Assembly: GCF_030811855.1 (NCBI RefSeq)
Contig: NZ_JAUSRN010000005.1
Coordinates: forward strand, 186,001-250,000
Source of the DNA: Variovorax paradoxus
Lineage (GTDB): Bacteria; Pseudomonadota; Gammaproteobacteria; Burkholderiales; Burkholderiaceae_C
Reading direction: 5' to 3'
DNA length: 64,000 bases
In this document: one piece after another, positions 42,556 through 52,687 of the stretch
Position numbering within the stretch: the first letter of the stretch is position 1
Layout of the letters: each line of letters starts with the position of its first letter
Made by a program: the position numbers and the translations under genes
Notes under the pieces: generated by a model
Databases searched by the model: none
The model's input: only the letters and a program-made list of their open reading frames with translations
What the model was told of the DNA's origin: nothing

Positions 42556-43872
42556 ATGACAGCCAGACACCCCGCACCCGGCGAGCTCGAGCCCATTGAA
42601 ACCGCTAGCCGCGATGAAATCACGGCGCTCCAGATCCGGCGCCTGCGTGCCACGCTGCAGCGCGCCTACGACAACGTGCCGCACTACCGCAAGGCCTTCG
42701 ATGCCAAGGGCGTGCATCCGAACGATCTGAAGTCGCTTGCCGATCTTTCGAAGTTTCCGTTCACGGTGAAAAGCGACCTCCGCGACAACTACCCCTTCGG
42801 CATGTTCGCCGTGCCGCGCACGCAGGTGGCGCGCATCCATGCGTCGTCAGGCACCACCGGCAAGCCCACCGTGGTGGGCTACACGCTGAAGGACATCGAT
42901 ACCTGGGCCAATCTCGTCGCGCGCTCGATCCGGGCAGCAGGTGGCCGCGCCGGCGACATGGTCCACGTGGCCTATGGCTACGGCCTCTTCACCGGCGGCC
43001 TTGGTGCGCACTACGGTGCCGAGCGCGCGGGCTGCACGGTCATCCCGATGTCGGGCGGCCAGACCGAGAAGCAGGTGCAGCTGATCCAGGACTTCAAGCC
43101 CGACATCATCATGGTCACGCCCAGCTACATGCAGGTGATCATCGAACAGTTCGAACGCCAGGGCCTCGATGTGAAAGACAGCTCGCTCAAGATCGGCATC
43201 TTCGGCGCCGAGCCCTGGACCGAAGCCATGCGCCGCGACATCGAGGGCAAGGCCGGCATCGATGCGGTCGACATCTACGGCCTTTCCGAAGTGATGGGCC
43301 CCGGCGTGGCCAGCGAATGCGTCGAGAGCAAGGACGGCCCGGTGATCTGGGAAGACCATTTCTACCCCGAGATCATCGACCCCGACACCGGCGAGTTGAA
43401 GGCCGACGGCGAAGAAGGCGAACTGGTCTTCACCTCGCTCAGCAAGGAAGCCATGCCCATCGTGCGCTACCGCACGCGGGACCTCACGCGCCTCTTGCCG
43501 CCGACCTCGCGCGCCTTCCGCCGCATGGGCAAGATCGTCGGACGCAGCGACGACATGATGATCATCCGCGGCGTCAACGTCTTTCCCACGCAGGTGGAAG
43601 AAATCGTGCTCGCGCACGAGCGCCTCTCGGGCATCTACCAGGTGCACGTGCGCCGCGACGGCCTGCTCGACGAGGCCGAGGTTCACTGCGAACTCGACCA
43701 CCGCAACGCCGCCATCGATGAAGCCGAACGCAAGGCCATCGCCGCCTGGGTGCAGGACCGCGTGAAGACGCTGGTCGGCGTCTCGACCACGGTGCGCGTG
43801 TTCGACCCCGATTCCATCGAACGCACGCAGACGGGCAAGGCCCGCCGCGTGATCGACACGCGACCGCGCTGA
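42556..43872 (+). CDS. paaK: Phenylacetate-CoA ligase
   Basis: 438 residues, normal for PaaK. AMP-binding loop '[15 protein letters not shown]', '[12 protein letters not shown]', 'RTRDLTRLL' and C-terminal lid '[21 protein letters not shown]' are intact. Activates phenylacetate to phenylacetyl-CoA with ATP, the entry step of the pathway. GAGGAG lies 9 nt before the ATG. Upstream in-frame extension into paaI was rejected. Confidence 0.96.
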   Translation: MTARHPAPGELEPIETASRDEITALQIRRLRATLQRAYDNVPHYRKAFDAKGVHPNDLKSLADLSKFPFTVKSDLRDNYPFGMFAVPRTQVARIHASSGTTGKPTVVGYTLKDIDTWANLVARSIRAAGGRAGDMVHVAYGYGLFTGGLGAHYGAERAGCTVIPMSGGQTEKQVQLIQDFKPDIIMVTPSYMQVIIEQFERQGLDVKDSSLKIGIFGAEPWTEAMRRDIEGKAGIDAVDIYGLSEVMGPGVASECVESKDGPVIWEDHFYPEIIDPDTGELKADGEEGELVFTSLSKEAMPIVRYRTRDLTRLLPPTSRAFRRMGKIVGRSDDMMIIRGVNVFPTQVEEIVLAHERLSGIYQVHVRRDGLLDEAEVHCELDHRNAAIDEAERKAIAAWVQDRVKTLVGVSTTVRVFDPDSIERTQTGKARRVIDTRPR

Positions 43873-43915
43873 GCGCCGCGCGCCGCTCATCCACCCTTTT
43901 GCAAAGGACACGCAC

Positions 43916-44929
43916 ATGTACACCCAAGCAATGGACACCGCGGGCAAAGACGCCGGCGAAGACGGCAAGAAGAAAGCCGTGCGCTCGGCCGAAGAAATGC
44001 GGCTCGAAGAGCGCTTTGACGCGCACATCGACGCCGGCGATTTCATCGAGGCCAAAGATTGGATGCCCGAGCACTACCGCAAGACGCTGGTTCGCCAGAT
44101 CAGCCAGCACGCGCATTCCGAGATCGTCGGCATGCTGCCCGAGGGCAACTGGATCGGCCGCGCGCCCACGCTCAAGCGCAAGGCCATCCTGCTGGCCAAG
44201 GTGCAGGACGAAGGCGGCCACGGGCTTTACCTGTATGCCGCCGCCGAGACGCTGGGCACCTCGCGCGACCAGATGTTCGACGCGCTGCACACCGGCAAGG
44301 CCAAATACAGCTCGATCTTCAACTACCCGACGCTGACCTGGGCCGACATGGGCACCATTGGCTGGCTCGTGGACGGCGCGGCCATCATGAACCAGGTGCC
44401 GATCTGCCGCTGTTCGTATGCGCCGTATGCGCGGGCCATGATCCGCATCTGCCGTGAGGAGAGTTTTCACCAGCGCCAGGGCTATGAAGCGCTGCTGACG
44501 ATGATGACCCGCGGCACCGACGCGCAGAAGGCGATGGTGCAGGACGCGGTCAACCGCTGGTGGTGGCCCTCGATCATGATGTTCGGCCCGCCGGACGACC
44601 AGTCGCCCAACTCGGCGCAGTCGATGCGCTGGGGCATCAAGCGCTTCAGCAACGACGAATTGCGACAGAAGTTCATCGACGCCGCCGTGGAGCAGGCGCG
44701 CATCCTCGGCGTCACGCTGCCCGACCCCGAACTGAAGTGGAACGAAGAGCGCCAGGCGCACGACTTCGGCACCATCGACTGGAGCGAGTTCTGGCGCGTG
44801 ATCGGCGGCGACGGCCCTTGCAACCGCGAGCGCCTGCAAGCCCGCGTCGATGCATGGGAAGAAGGCGCGTGGGTGCGCGAAGCCGCGATGGCCCACGCCA
44901 ACAAGCAACCAATGAAGGAGGCCGCATGA
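43916..44929 (+). CDS. paaA: Phenylacetyl-CoA epoxidase subunit A (catalytic di-iron)
   Basis: 337 residues, ferritin-like fold. Di-iron ligands fall in '[12 protein letters not shown]', '[13 protein letters not shown]' and '[15 protein letters not shown]'. Catalytic subunit of the PaaABCE complex that epoxidises the CoA-activated ring. An extra Lys/Asp-rich N-terminus of ~25 residues precedes the conserved part. AAAGGA precedes the ATG. The 3' end overlaps paaB (ATGA). Confidence 0.96.
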   Translation: MYTQAMDTAGKDAGEDGKKKAVRSAEEMRLEERFDAHIDAGDFIEAKDWMPEHYRKTLVRQISQHAHSEIVGMLPEGNWIGRAPTLKRKAILLAKVQDEGGHGLYLYAAAETLGTSRDQMFDALHTGKAKYSSIFNYPTLTWADMGTIGWLVDGAAIMNQVPICRCSYAPYARAMIRICREESFHQRQGYEALLTMMTRGTDAQKAMVQDAVNRWWWPSIMMFGPPDDQSPNSAQSMRWGIKRFSNDELRQKFIDAAVEQARILGVTLPDPELKWNEERQAHDFGTIDWSEFWRVIGGDGPCNRERLQARVDAWEEGAWVREAAMAHANKQPMKEAA

Positions 44930-45222
44930 GCGCCGACATCCAGCAAGAGTGGCCCCTGTGGGAAGTGTTTGTGCGCAGCAAGGCCGGACTCGACCACAAG
45001 CATTGCGGCAGCCTGCATGCGGCCGATCCGAAGATGGCGATTCAGATGGCGCGCGACGTGTACACGCGCCGCCAGGAAGGCAGCAGCATCTGGGTGGTGC
45101 GCTCCGATCAGATCGTGGCGAGCGATCCGGGAGACAAGGACATGTTCTTCGATCCGGCGGAGGACAAGGTGTATCGCCACCCGACCTTCTACGCGCTTCC
45201 CAAGTCCGTGGACCACATGTAA
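44926..45222 (+). CDS. paaB: Phenylacetyl-CoA epoxidase subunit B
   Basis: 98 residues. '[20 protein letters not shown]' and '[17 protein letters not shown]' are characteristic of PaaB, the small bridging subunit that joins PaaAC heterodimers in the epoxidase. GGAGG lies just before the overlapping ATGA start. Confidence 0.95.
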   Translation: MSADIQQEWPLWEVFVRSKAGLDHKHCGSLHAADPKMAIQMARDVYTRRQEGSSIWVVRSDQIVASDPGDKDMFFDPAEDKVYRHPTFYALPKSVDHM

Positions 45223-45232
45223 GCGGCACGCC

Positions 45233-46012
45233 ATGCAAGCCTCTATCGAACTGAACCGCACCCCCACAGTGCAATACCTGCTGCGCATAGGCGACACCTG
45301 CCTGGTGCTCGCGCAGCGCCTCGGCGAATGGTGCGGCCACGCGCCCGTGCTGGAAGAAGACATCGCGATGGCCAACATCGCGCTCGACCTCGTCGGACAG
45401 GCGCGCGCGCTGCTCACGCATGCCGGCAAGCTCGAAGGCAGCGGCCGCGAACATGACGAAGACCAGCTCGCCTACCTTCGCGACGAGCGCGACTACTTCA
45501 ACCTCACGCTCGTCGAACTGCCGCGCGGCGACTTCGCCTTTGCCGTGGTGCGCAACACCATGGTCGCCACGCTGCTCAAGCTGCTGTGGCAACGCCTCGC
45601 GGCGTCGAGCGATGCCGAAGTGGCCGCCATTGCTGGCAAGGCCGTGAAGGAAGCGCGCTACCACCAGCAGCACTCAGGCGACTGGGTGGTGCGGCTTGGC
45701 GACGGCACCGATGAGTCGCGCCGCCGCACCGAACGTGCGTTGAGGCAGCTCTGGCTCTACGTGCCGGAACTGTTCGAAAGCGATGCAGTCGATGCGGAGG
45801 CCAGCGCAAGCGGCCTCGGCCCCGCGTGGAGCGAACTGCGCGAACCCTGGTTCGCGGAGATGCAGCAGGTGCTCGACGCCGCCAATCTCGAGATGCCGAA
45901 GGAGGCCGCCTTCCGCAGCACCGGAAAGCAAGGCATCCACACCGAATACATGGGCTACATCCTGGCCGAGATGCAGCACCTGCAGCGTTCCTACCCCGGA
46001 GGCGTGTGGTGA
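45233..46012 (+). CDS. paaC: Phenylacetyl-CoA epoxidase subunit C (structural)
   Basis: 259 residues, ferritin-like but without a full di-iron set, as expected for the scaffold partner of PaaA. 'YLLRIGDTCLVLAQRLGEWCG' and 'AMANIALDLVGQARALL' are typical. 10 bp after paaB. Its stop overlaps the GTG start of paaD. Confidence 0.94.
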   Translation: MQASIELNRTPTVQYLLRIGDTCLVLAQRLGEWCGHAPVLEEDIAMANIALDLVGQARALLTHAGKLEGSGREHDEDQLAYLRDERDYFNLTLVELPRGDFAFAVVRNTMVATLLKLLWQRLAASSDAEVAAIAGKAVKEARYHQQHSGDWVVRLGDGTDESRRRTERALRQLWLYVPELFESDAVDAEASASGLGPAWSELREPWFAEMQQVLDAANLEMPKEAAFRSTGKQGIHTEYMGYILAEMQHLQRSYPGGVW

Positions 46013-46542
46013 ACAACGCCGTCGCATCCCGCGTCGACGCGGCCTGGACCGTGCTGCACACCGTGCTCGACCCCGAAGTGCCGGCCGTGTCGGTCTGCGA
46101 CCTTGGCATCGTGCGCGAGGTGATCGAACATGACGACGGGTTGGAGATCGTTCTCACGCCGACCTACTCGGGTTGCCCTGCAACCGAAGCCATCGAGCAA
46201 GACGTGCTGGCCGCCATCGAGAACGCCGGCCTCGGCCGCGCACGCGCCACATTGCGCCGCGCGCCGGCGTGGAGCAGCGACTGGATCAGCGAGGAAGGCC
46301 GCGCCAAGCTCAAGGCCTACGGCATCGCGCCGCCGGCCCATCTGACGCCCGAAGCGGCCGCCGGCACCGCGATGCCCATCCGCCTGTTCGGCCGCATTGC
46401 CGGCGTGAAAGAAAGCATCGCCTGCCCGCGCTGCGCGAGCGAGCGCACCGAACGCCTTTCCGCTTTCGGCTCCACCGCCTGCAAGGCGCTCTACCGCTGC
46501 ATGGCGTGCCGCGAGCCCTTCGAACATTTCAAGCCGATTTAG
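46009..46542 (+). CDS. paaD: PaaD, Fe-S maturation-type protein of the epoxidase
   Basis: 177 residues with a GTG start overlapping the paaC stop (GTGA) and GGAGG upstream. The N-terminal domain is of the MIP18/DUF59 type ('LDPEVPAVSVCDLGIVREV', 'TYSGCPATEAIEQDV'). The C-terminus is a zinc-ribbon-like 'CPRCAS...CMAC'. PaaD is needed in vivo for epoxidase activity, probably for building the PaaE cluster. No ATG candidate exists nearby. Confidence 0.93.
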   Translation: MNNAVASRVDAAWTVLHTVLDPEVPAVSVCDLGIVREVIEHDDGLEIVLTPTYSGCPATEAIEQDVLAAIENAGLGRARATLRRAPAWSSDWISEEGRAKLKAYGIAPPAHLTPEAAAGTAMPIRLFGRIAGVKESIACPRCASERTERLSAFGSTACKALYRCMACREPFEHFKPI

Positions 46543-47640
46543 ATGATGAGCACCCTCTTCCACCCGCTGCGCGTGAAGGCTGTCGAACCAGACACCTCGG
46601 AGGCCGTCATCGTCTCGTTCGAAGTGCCGCCCGAGCTGCGCGAGGTCTTCGGCTTCACGCAGGGCCAGTACCTCACCTTGCGCGGCGACATCGACGGGCA
46701 GGACCTGCGCCGGTCGTACTCGATTTGCGCGGGCCTCGATGACGGCGAGCTGCGCGTGGGCGTGCGCAAGGTGCAGGGCGGCGTGTTTTCCAACTGGATC
46801 AACGCGAATCTGCAGCCCGGCGACACGGTGCAGGTCATGGCGCCGCAGGGCCGCTTCTTCGTTCCGATCGAGCCGGGTTCCGCGCGCCACCACGTCGGCA
46901 TTGCCGGCGGCAGCGGCATCACGCCCATTCTCTCGATCATGAAGACGGTGCTGGCGCGCGAACCGAGAAGCCGCTTCACGCTCATCTATGGCAACCGCCA
47001 ACTTCAGTCCACGATGTTCAAGGAAGAGATCGAGGACCTGAAGAACCGCTACATGACACGACTCGTGCTGCTGCATGTGTTCTCCGACGAGCACACCGAT
47101 TCGCCGCTGGGCTTCGGCGTGATGAACCGCGAGAAGATCGGCGAGTTCCTGGGCACGCTGGTGCCGGCGGCGAGCATCGACCATGCATACATCTGCGGCC
47201 CGTTCCAGATGAACGACGAAGCCGAGGCCGCCTTGCTCGCGGCGGGCGTGCCCGAAGAGCGCATCCACATCGAACGCTTCGGCGTTGCGCTGCCTTCCGG
47301 AGCCACGGCCGGCGAGGTTGGCGCGGTGGTGCACCAGGCCCTTCCGGGCGACGCCAAGCAGGCGCGCATCACCATCGTGCGCGACGGCCTGCAGCGCGAG
47401 ATCACATTCACCGAAGGACAGCCGAGCATCCTCGATGCGGCTTCGGCCGCCGGGCTCGAGGTGCCGTTCTCTTGCACCTCCGGCGTGTGCGGCACCTGCC
47501 GCGCCAAGCTGGTGGAGGGGGAAGTCCGCATGGAAAGAAACTTCGCGCTCGACAAGAATGAAGTGGCCGCGGGCTTTGTGCTGACCTGCCAGTCGCACCC
47601 CATCACCGAACGCGTGATCCTGTCTTTCGACGAGCGCTGA
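46543..47640 (+). CDS. paaE: Phenylacetyl-CoA epoxidase reductase subunit E
   Basis: 365 residues. FAD-binding 'DLRRSYSICAG', NAD(P)-binding 'GIAGGSGITPILSIM', and a C-terminal plant-type ferredoxin domain with C-x4-C-x2-C ('SCTSGVCGTCRAK') and the fourth Cys in 'VLTCQSHP'. Transfers electrons from NADPH to the di-iron centre in PaaA. Starts immediately after the paaD stop; a second ATG follows the first. Confidence 0.96.
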   Translation: MMSTLFHPLRVKAVEPDTSEAVIVSFEVPPELREVFGFTQGQYLTLRGDIDGQDLRRSYSICAGLDDGELRVGVRKVQGGVFSNWINANLQPGDTVQVMAPQGRFFVPIEPGSARHHVGIAGGSGITPILSIMKTVLAREPRSRFTLIYGNRQLQSTMFKEEIEDLKNRYMTRLVLLHVFSDEHTDSPLGFGVMNREKIGEFLGTLVPAASIDHAYICGPFQMNDEAEAALLAAGVPEERIHIERFGVALPSGATAGEVGAVVHQALPGDAKQARITIVRDGLQREITFTEGQPSILDAASAAGLEVPFSCTSGVCGTCRAKLVEGEVRMERNFALDKNEVAAGFVLTCQSHPITERVILSFDER

Positions 47641-47675
47641 CCCCATAACAATTTTTCAACCGGAGACAAACCAAA

Positions 47676-48821
47676 ATGAAATTCTTCAAGCCCCTGCTGA
47701 TTGCAGTGCTGTGCGCCACCGCCGTGGCCGCATGGGCCGACATCAACGTCGGCGTGACGCTCTCGGCCACCGGTCCGGCTGCCTCGCTCGGCATTCCCGA
47801 GAAGAACACCATTGCGCTGATGCCCAAGACCATTGCCGGCCAGAAGATCAACTACATCGTGCTGGACGATGCCTCCGACACCACGGCGGCCGTGGCCAAC
47901 ACGCGCAAGCTCATTGCCGAGAACAAGGTCGACATCGTGCTGGGTTCGACCACCACCCCCAACTCGCTCGCGATGATCGACGTGGCCAGCGAAGCCAAGA
48001 CGCCGATGATCTCCATCGCCGCCTCGGCCCGCATCGTGGAGCCGATGGACGCCAAGAAGCAGTGGGTCTTCAAGACGCCGCAGAACGACATCATGATGTC
48101 TCTCGCCATTGCCGAGCACATGGCCGCCAACGGCGTGAAGACGGTGGCCTTCATCGGCTTCTCCGACGCGTATGGCGAAGGCTGGTCGCAGGAATTCGCC
48201 AAGGCGGCGGAACTGAAGAAGCTCAAGATCGTGGCCAACGAGCGCTATGCGCGCACCGACACCTCGGTGACCGGCCAGGCCCTGAAGATCATGGCCGCCA
48301 AGGCCGACGCGGTGCTGGTCGCGGGTTCGGGCACGCCGGCCGCACTGCCCCAAAAGACGCTCAAGGAGCGCGGCTACACCGGCAAGATGTACCAGACCCA
48401 CGGCGTGGCCAACGCCGACTTCCTGCGCGTCGGCGGCAAGGACGTGGAAGGCACCTTCCTGCCCGCAGGCCCAGTGCTGGTGGCCGAGCAGCTGCCCGCA
48501 AGCCATCCGGTGAAGAAGTCCGCCATGGCCTACGTCACTGCGTACGAGGGTGCGAACGGCAAGAACACGGTGTCGACCTTCGGCGCGCACGCATGGGACG
48601 CGGGTCTCTTGATGACCTCGGCCGTGCCGGTCGCGCTCAAGAAGGCGCAGCCGGGCACGCCCGAATTCCGCGCCGCGCTGCGTGACGCGCTCGAACAAGT
48701 CAAGGACGTGTCTGGCGCCCACGGCGTATTCAACATGACGGCCAACGACCACCTGGGCCTGGACCAGCGCGCGCGGGTCATGGTCAAGATCGAAAACGGC
48801 GCCTGGAAATTCCAACCCTGA
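47676..48821 (+). CDS. Branched-chain-type ABC substrate-binding protein, probable aromatic-acid binder
   Basis: 381 residues. Signal peptide ends at 'AVAAWAD'. The mature protein has the LivJ-like type I fold ('INVGVTLSATGPAASLGIPE'). It starts 35 bp after paaE within the paa operon, so phenylacetate or a related aromatic acid is the likely ligand, as for other LivK-like proteins in aromatic clusters. The four genes after it complete the transporter, after an intervening inverted-repeat element. Confidence 0.88.
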   Translation: MKFFKPLLIAVLCATAVAAWADINVGVTLSATGPAASLGIPEKNTIALMPKTIAGQKINYIVLDDASDTTAAVANTRKLIAENKVDIVLGSTTTPNSLAMIDVASEAKTPMISIAASARIVEPMDAKKQWVFKTPQNDIMMSLAIAEHMAANGVKTVAFIGFSDAYGEGWSQEFAKAAELKKLKIVANERYARTDTSVTGQALKIMAAKADAVLVAGSGTPAALPQKTLKERGYTGKMYQTHGVANADFLRVGGKDVEGTFLPAGPVLVAEQLPASHPVKKSAMAYVTAYEGANGKNTVSTFGAHAWDAGLLMTSAVPVALKKAQPGTPEFRAALRDALEQVKDVSGAHGVFNMTANDHLGLDQRARVMVKIENGAWKFQP

Positions 48822-48831
48822 ACGCGTCTTC

Positions 48832-48958
48832 GCCTTGCTCCCTCCCCCTCTGGGGGAGGGCTGGGGTGGGGGCAGGGCGGCATCGACGTTCGTGCAGCCG
48901 TGAGCGCTGGGGCTGCCCCCACCCCAACCTTCCCCCAGAGGGGGAAGGAGCAATGCGG
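48832..48958. repeat. Intergenic inverted-repeat element, copy 1 (inside paa/ABC operon)
   Basis: Arms of about 46 bp at each end in inverted orientation: left begins TTGCTCCCTCCCCCTCTGGG, right ends CCCAGAGGGGGAAGGAGCAA. Each arm is itself self-complementary. It fills most of the 199 bp between the binding-protein gene and the livH-like gene. Same family as the elements at 52.7 and 61.9 kb. Confidence 0.85.
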
Positions 48959-49020
48959 CTTGCTATAGGCGTTTGCGGCAGTCACTGATTCGATACAAGG
49001 GCCGAGCCCGAAGGTTTTTT

Positions 49021-50049
49021 ATGGATCTGCAGATCGCCCTTTTGCTGGGGCAGGACGGCATCGTAAACGGTGCCGTCTATGGACTGATGGCGCTCGCACT
49101 GGTGCTGGTGTTCTCCGTCACGCGCGTCATCTTCATTCCGCAGGGCGAGTTCGTTGCGTTCGGCGCTCTGTCCATGGCCATGCTGCAGACCGGCCGCGTG
49201 CCGGCCACGCTGTGGCTGCTGGTCGCGCTCGCGGCCATGGTGCTGGTGGTTGAAGCTTGGCGCTGGAAGCGCGGCACGGTGGTGGACTGGGGCTCGGCGC
49301 TCACCTGGTGCGTGGCGCTGCCGGGGCTGGCCTCTGCACTCGTGCTTGGACTCAAGCCGACCTCGATGGCGGCGCAGTCGTTCACCACGCTGGTGCTCAT
49401 CGCACCGCTCGGCCCGTTGCTCTATCGGCTCGCCTACCGGCCGCTGGCCGATGCCAGCGTGCTGATGCTGCTGATCGTCTCGGTCGCACTGCACGGCGTG
49501 CTGGTGGGGCTGGGCCTGCTCTTCTTCGGCGCCGAGGGCTACCGCACCACCTCGTTCTCCGAAGAGCGCTTCGACGTCGGCGGCATTCCGGTCAGCGGAC
49601 AGTCTCTGGTGGTGGTCGGCATCACGCTGGCGCTGGTGATTGCGATGTTCTTTTTCTTTGGCCGTTCGATGGTCGGCAAGGCGCTGCGCGCCACCGCCAT
49701 CAACCGCGTGGGCGCGCGGCTGTCGGGCATTCCAACAGAGCTGTCGGGCGACCTGAGCTTTGCGCTTGCAGCACTCATCGGTGCGGTCTCGGGCCTCTTG
49801 ATCGCGCCGCTCACCACGGTGTATTACGACACCGGATTTCTGATCGGCCTGAAGGGCTTCGTCGCCGCCATCGTGGGTGGGCTTGCGAGCTATCCGCTGG
49901 CGCTGGCCGGCGCGCTGCTGGTCGGGCAGCTCGAAGCCTTTGCCTCGTTCTGGGCCAGTCCGTTCAAGGAGGTGCTGGTCTTCACGCTGATCATCCCGGT
50001 GCTGTGGTGGCGCTCGCTGCACAGCCACCATGTGGAGGACGAGGAATGA
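49021..50049 (+). CDS. Branched-chain-type ABC permease (LivH-like)
   Basis: 342 residues, about eight to nine helices. 'LLGQDGIVNGAVYGLMALAL' and 'FIPQGEFVAFGA' are the usual LivH start. Inner-membrane channel subunit. The ATG at 49021 is used; a longer frame runs back into the repeat element. ATGA overlap with the fused gene that follows. Confidence 0.92.
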   Translation: MDLQIALLLGQDGIVNGAVYGLMALALVLVFSVTRVIFIPQGEFVAFGALSMAMLQTGRVPATLWLLVALAAMVLVVEAWRWKRGTVVDWGSALTWCVALPGLASALVLGLKPTSMAAQSFTTLVLIAPLGPLLYRLAYRPLADASVLMLLIVSVALHGVLVGLGLLFFGAEGYRTTSFSEERFDVGGIPVSGQSLVVVGITLALVIAMFFFFGRSMVGKALRATAINRVGARLSGIPTELSGDLSFALAALIGAVSGLLIAPLTTVYYDTGFLIGLKGFVAAIVGGLASYPLALAGALLVGQLEAFASFWASPFKEVLVFTLIIPVLWWRSLHSHHVEDEE

Positions 50050-51950
50050 GCGCGCCTTCGAAGCCCATCTCCGCCCACCTTCCGCCCGCGGGCAAACCGC
50101 TGGTCTCCTCGCGCCAACTCACGCTGGTGCTCGTCGTCCTGCTGGCGCTGGCCTGGCGATTTTTGCCCGAGTTCACGGTGTCCGTGCTCAGCAACATCGG
50201 CCTCTATGCGCTGGTCGCGGCCGGGCTGGTCATGCTGACTGGCGTGGGCGGCATGACTTCTTTCGGCCAGGCCGCATTCGTCGGCGTGGGCTCCTATGCC
50301 ACCGCATGGATCTGCACATCGCCCACCGCGACGGCGTGGATAGGCGGCTTCGTGGCGCCCGCGTTGCTGCCATGGGCGGGGCTGCTGCTCGGGCTGGTGC
50401 TGACCTTCGCGCTCGCATGGGCGCTGGGCGCGGTCACGCTCAAGCTGCAGGGCCACTACCTGCCGCTGTGCACCATCGCCTGGGGCCTGAGCCTGTACTA
50501 CCTGTTCGGCAACATGGACTTCCTCGGCGGGCAGACGGGCATCACAGGCGTGCCGCCGCTGGTGATCGCGGGCTTCTCGCTGGCCACGCCGCGCGCACTC
50601 GGCGTCGTGATCTGGGCCGTGCTGCTGCTCGCGCTCTGGGCCCTGCACAACCTGCTCGATTCGCGCGAAGGCCGTGCCATCCGCGCGCTCAAGGGCGGCC
50701 GGCTCATGGCCGAGTCGATGGGCGTGGACACGGCGCGCCACCGCGTGAAGCTCTTCGTGCTCGCGGCCCTGCTGGCGGCCGTGTCGGGCTGGCTCTACGC
50801 GCACCTCCAGCGCTTCGTGAACCCGACGCCGTTCAACTTGAACATCGGCATCGAGCTGCTGTTCATGGCGGTGGTAGGCGGCGCGGGCCACTTGTGGGGG
50901 GCTGTTCTGGGGGCAGCGCTCATCACGCTGCTGAAGGAAAAACTGCAGGACGTTCTGCCTTCGCTGCTCGGCAGCAGCGGCAACTTCGAAGTGATCGTGT
51001 TCGGGCTGCTCATGCTTTTCGTGCTGCAGCGTTTTGCGGAGGGACTCTGGCCCACGCTGGCGCGCATTGCGGGCCGCTGGGTCCGACCGCATCCAGCGGC
51101 TGCGCCCGATGCCACGCGGCCTGCCGCCTCCACCATGCAACTCGCGCAGCGCAATCTTCCCGCCAAGGGCGAGGTGTTGCTCCAGGCCACTGCCGTCAGC
51201 AAGCGCTTCGGCGGGCTGGTGGCCAACAACGACATCTCGATGACGCTGAAGGCCGGCGAGATCCACGCGCTCATCGGACCGAATGGCGCGGGCAAGAGCA
51301 CCTTCTTCAACATGATCTCAGGGGTGGACGATCCGAGCGCCGGCGAAGTGCGGCTTGCGGGCCAGACGATGACTGCAAAGCCGTCGCGCGTGTTCGCCGC
51401 GCTGGGATTGGGCCGCACCTTCCAGCACGTGCGCCTGCTCGGCCAGCGCAGCGTAGTCGAGAACGTGGCGCTCGGCGCTCATCTGCGCGCGAAACGTGGC
51501 TGGCTCGCCGCCATGCTCAGGCTGGACCGCGCCGAAGAAGCGGCACTGATGGCTGAAGCTCGCCGGCAGATCGAGCGCTGCGGCCTCGGCCCCCACGCCG
51601 ACACGCCGGCCGCATCGCTCTCGTTGGGCCAGCAGCGCGTGGTGGAGATCGCGCGCGCCCTGGCCGGCCAGCCCTCGGTGCTGCTGCTCGACGAACCCGC
51701 AGCGGGCCTCCGGCACCTGGAGAAGCGCGCGCTCTCCGTGCTGCTGGGTCAGCTGCGCGCCGAAGGCCTGGGCATTCTCGTGGTGGAACACGACATGGAA
51801 TTTGTGATGAACCTCGCCGACCGCATCACAGTACTCGAATTCGGCACCGTCATTGCGACAGGAACGCCGGCTGAAGTGCAGGCCAACCCGCGCGTGCTCG
51901 AGGCCTACCTGGGCGGCGCGGACGACGAACTGCTGGAAGACGCAAGATGA
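50046..51950 (+). CDS. Fused ABC permease-ATPase (LivM-LivG fusion)
   Basis: 634 residues. Residues 1-~350 are a LivM-type permease ('GLYALVAAGLVMLTGVGGMT', 'NIGIELLFMAVVGGAGHLWG'). After a Pro/Ala linker (~350-375) comes a LivG-type ATPase: Walker A 'GPNGAGKST', signature 'LSLGQQRVVEIARAL' (Gly-Gly replaced by Leu-Gly), Walker B 'VLLLDEPAAGL'. Separate genes are the rule in E. coli; fusions are known in some proteobacteria. The frame is uninterrupted, so it is not a frameshift. Works with LivH- and LivF-like partners. Confidence 0.92.
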   Translation: MSAPSKPISAHLPPAGKPLVSSRQLTLVLVVLLALAWRFLPEFTVSVLSNIGLYALVAAGLVMLTGVGGMTSFGQAAFVGVGSYATAWICTSPTATAWIGGFVAPALLPWAGLLLGLVLTFALAWALGAVTLKLQGHYLPLCTIAWGLSLYYLFGNMDFLGGQTGITGVPPLVIAGFSLATPRALGVVIWAVLLLALWALHNLLDSREGRAIRALKGGRLMAESMGVDTARHRVKLFVLAALLAAVSGWLYAHLQRFVNPTPFNLNIGIELLFMAVVGGAGHLWGAVLGAALITLLKEKLQDVLPSLLGSSGNFEVIVFGLLMLFVLQRFAEGLWPTLARIAGRWVRPHPAAAPDATRPAASTMQLAQRNLPAKGEVLLQATAVSKRFGGLVANNDISMTLKAGEIHALIGPNGAGKSTFFNMISGVDDPSAGEVRLAGQTMTAKPSRVFAALGLGRTFQHVRLLGQRSVVENVALGAHLRAKRGWLAAMLRLDRAEEAALMAEARRQIERCGLGPHADTPAASLSLGQQRVVEIARALAGQPSVLLLDEPAAGLRHLEKRALSVLLGQLRAEGLGILVVEHDMEFVMNLADRITVLEFGTVIATGTPAEVQANPRVLEAYLGGADDELLEDAR

Positions 51951-52678
51951 GCAAGGCCATTCTTCAGCTCGACGGTTTCTGCGTTGCCTATCGCACCGTC
52001 GAAGCGGTGCACAGCGTGCAGCTGCATGTGAACGAAGGCGAGATCGTCACCGTCATCGGCCCCAATGGCGCCGGCAAGACCACGCTGCTGTGCGCGGCAA
52101 TGGGCCTGCTGCCTTCCACCGGCAGCCTTGCGCTGCATGGCGAACGCATCGCACGCCCCGGTGTCGAGACCATGGTGGCGCGCGGTGTGGCGCTGGTGCC
52201 CGAAAGGCGCGAGCTGTTCGGCGACATGTCGGTCGAAGACAACCTGCTGCTCGGCGGCTTCTACCAATGGCGCAAGGGCACACGCGACCAGCGCGCGCGC
52301 ATGGACGAGGTGTTCGAGATCTTTCCGCGCCTGCGCGAGCGGCGCCCGCAATTGGCGTCGACGCTTTCCGGCGGCGAGCGCCAGATGCTCGCCATCGGCC
52401 GCGCGCTGATGGCGCGTCCGCGGCTCCTGATGCTCGACGAGCCCTCGCTCGGCCTCGCGCCGCTGGTGGTGCGCGAGGTGCTGCGCGTGGTGTCGCATCT
52501 GCGCAGCCATGGCGTCTCGGTGCTGCTGGTGGAGCAGAACGCGCGCGCCGCATTGCAGGTGGCAGACCGCGCCTACGTGCTCGAAATGGGCGCCGTAGCG
52601 CTCCAGGGCAATGCGCGCGAATTGATGCACGACCAGAGAATCATCGATACCTACCTGGGCATCGGGAAGAAGGAATGA
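51947..52678 (+). CDS. Branched-chain-type ABC ATPase (LivF-like)
   Basis: 243 residues. Walker A 'GPNGAGKTT', signature 'LSGGERQMLAIGRAL', Walker B 'LLMLDEPSLGLAP' are intact. Second ATPase of the transporter, coupled by ATGA to the fusion gene. Ends before another inverted-repeat element that separates it from paaZ. Confidence 0.93.
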   Translation: MSKAILQLDGFCVAYRTVEAVHSVQLHVNEGEIVTVIGPNGAGKTTLLCAAMGLLPSTGSLALHGERIARPGVETMVARGVALVPERRELFGDMSVEDNLLLGGFYQWRKGTRDQRARMDEVFEIFPRLRERRPQLASTLSGGERQMLAIGRALMARPRLLMLDEPSLGLAPLVVREVLRVVSHLRSHGVSVLLVEQNARAALQVADRAYVLEMGAVALQGNARELMHDQRIIDTYLGIGKKE

Positions 52679-52687
52679 CCCGGATTT

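Noticed and set aside
50046..51950. LivM-LivG fusion as a sequencing frameshift artefact
   Set aside because: The frame is continuous through a plausible Pro/Ala linker and both domains are complete, so no indel is needed to explain it.
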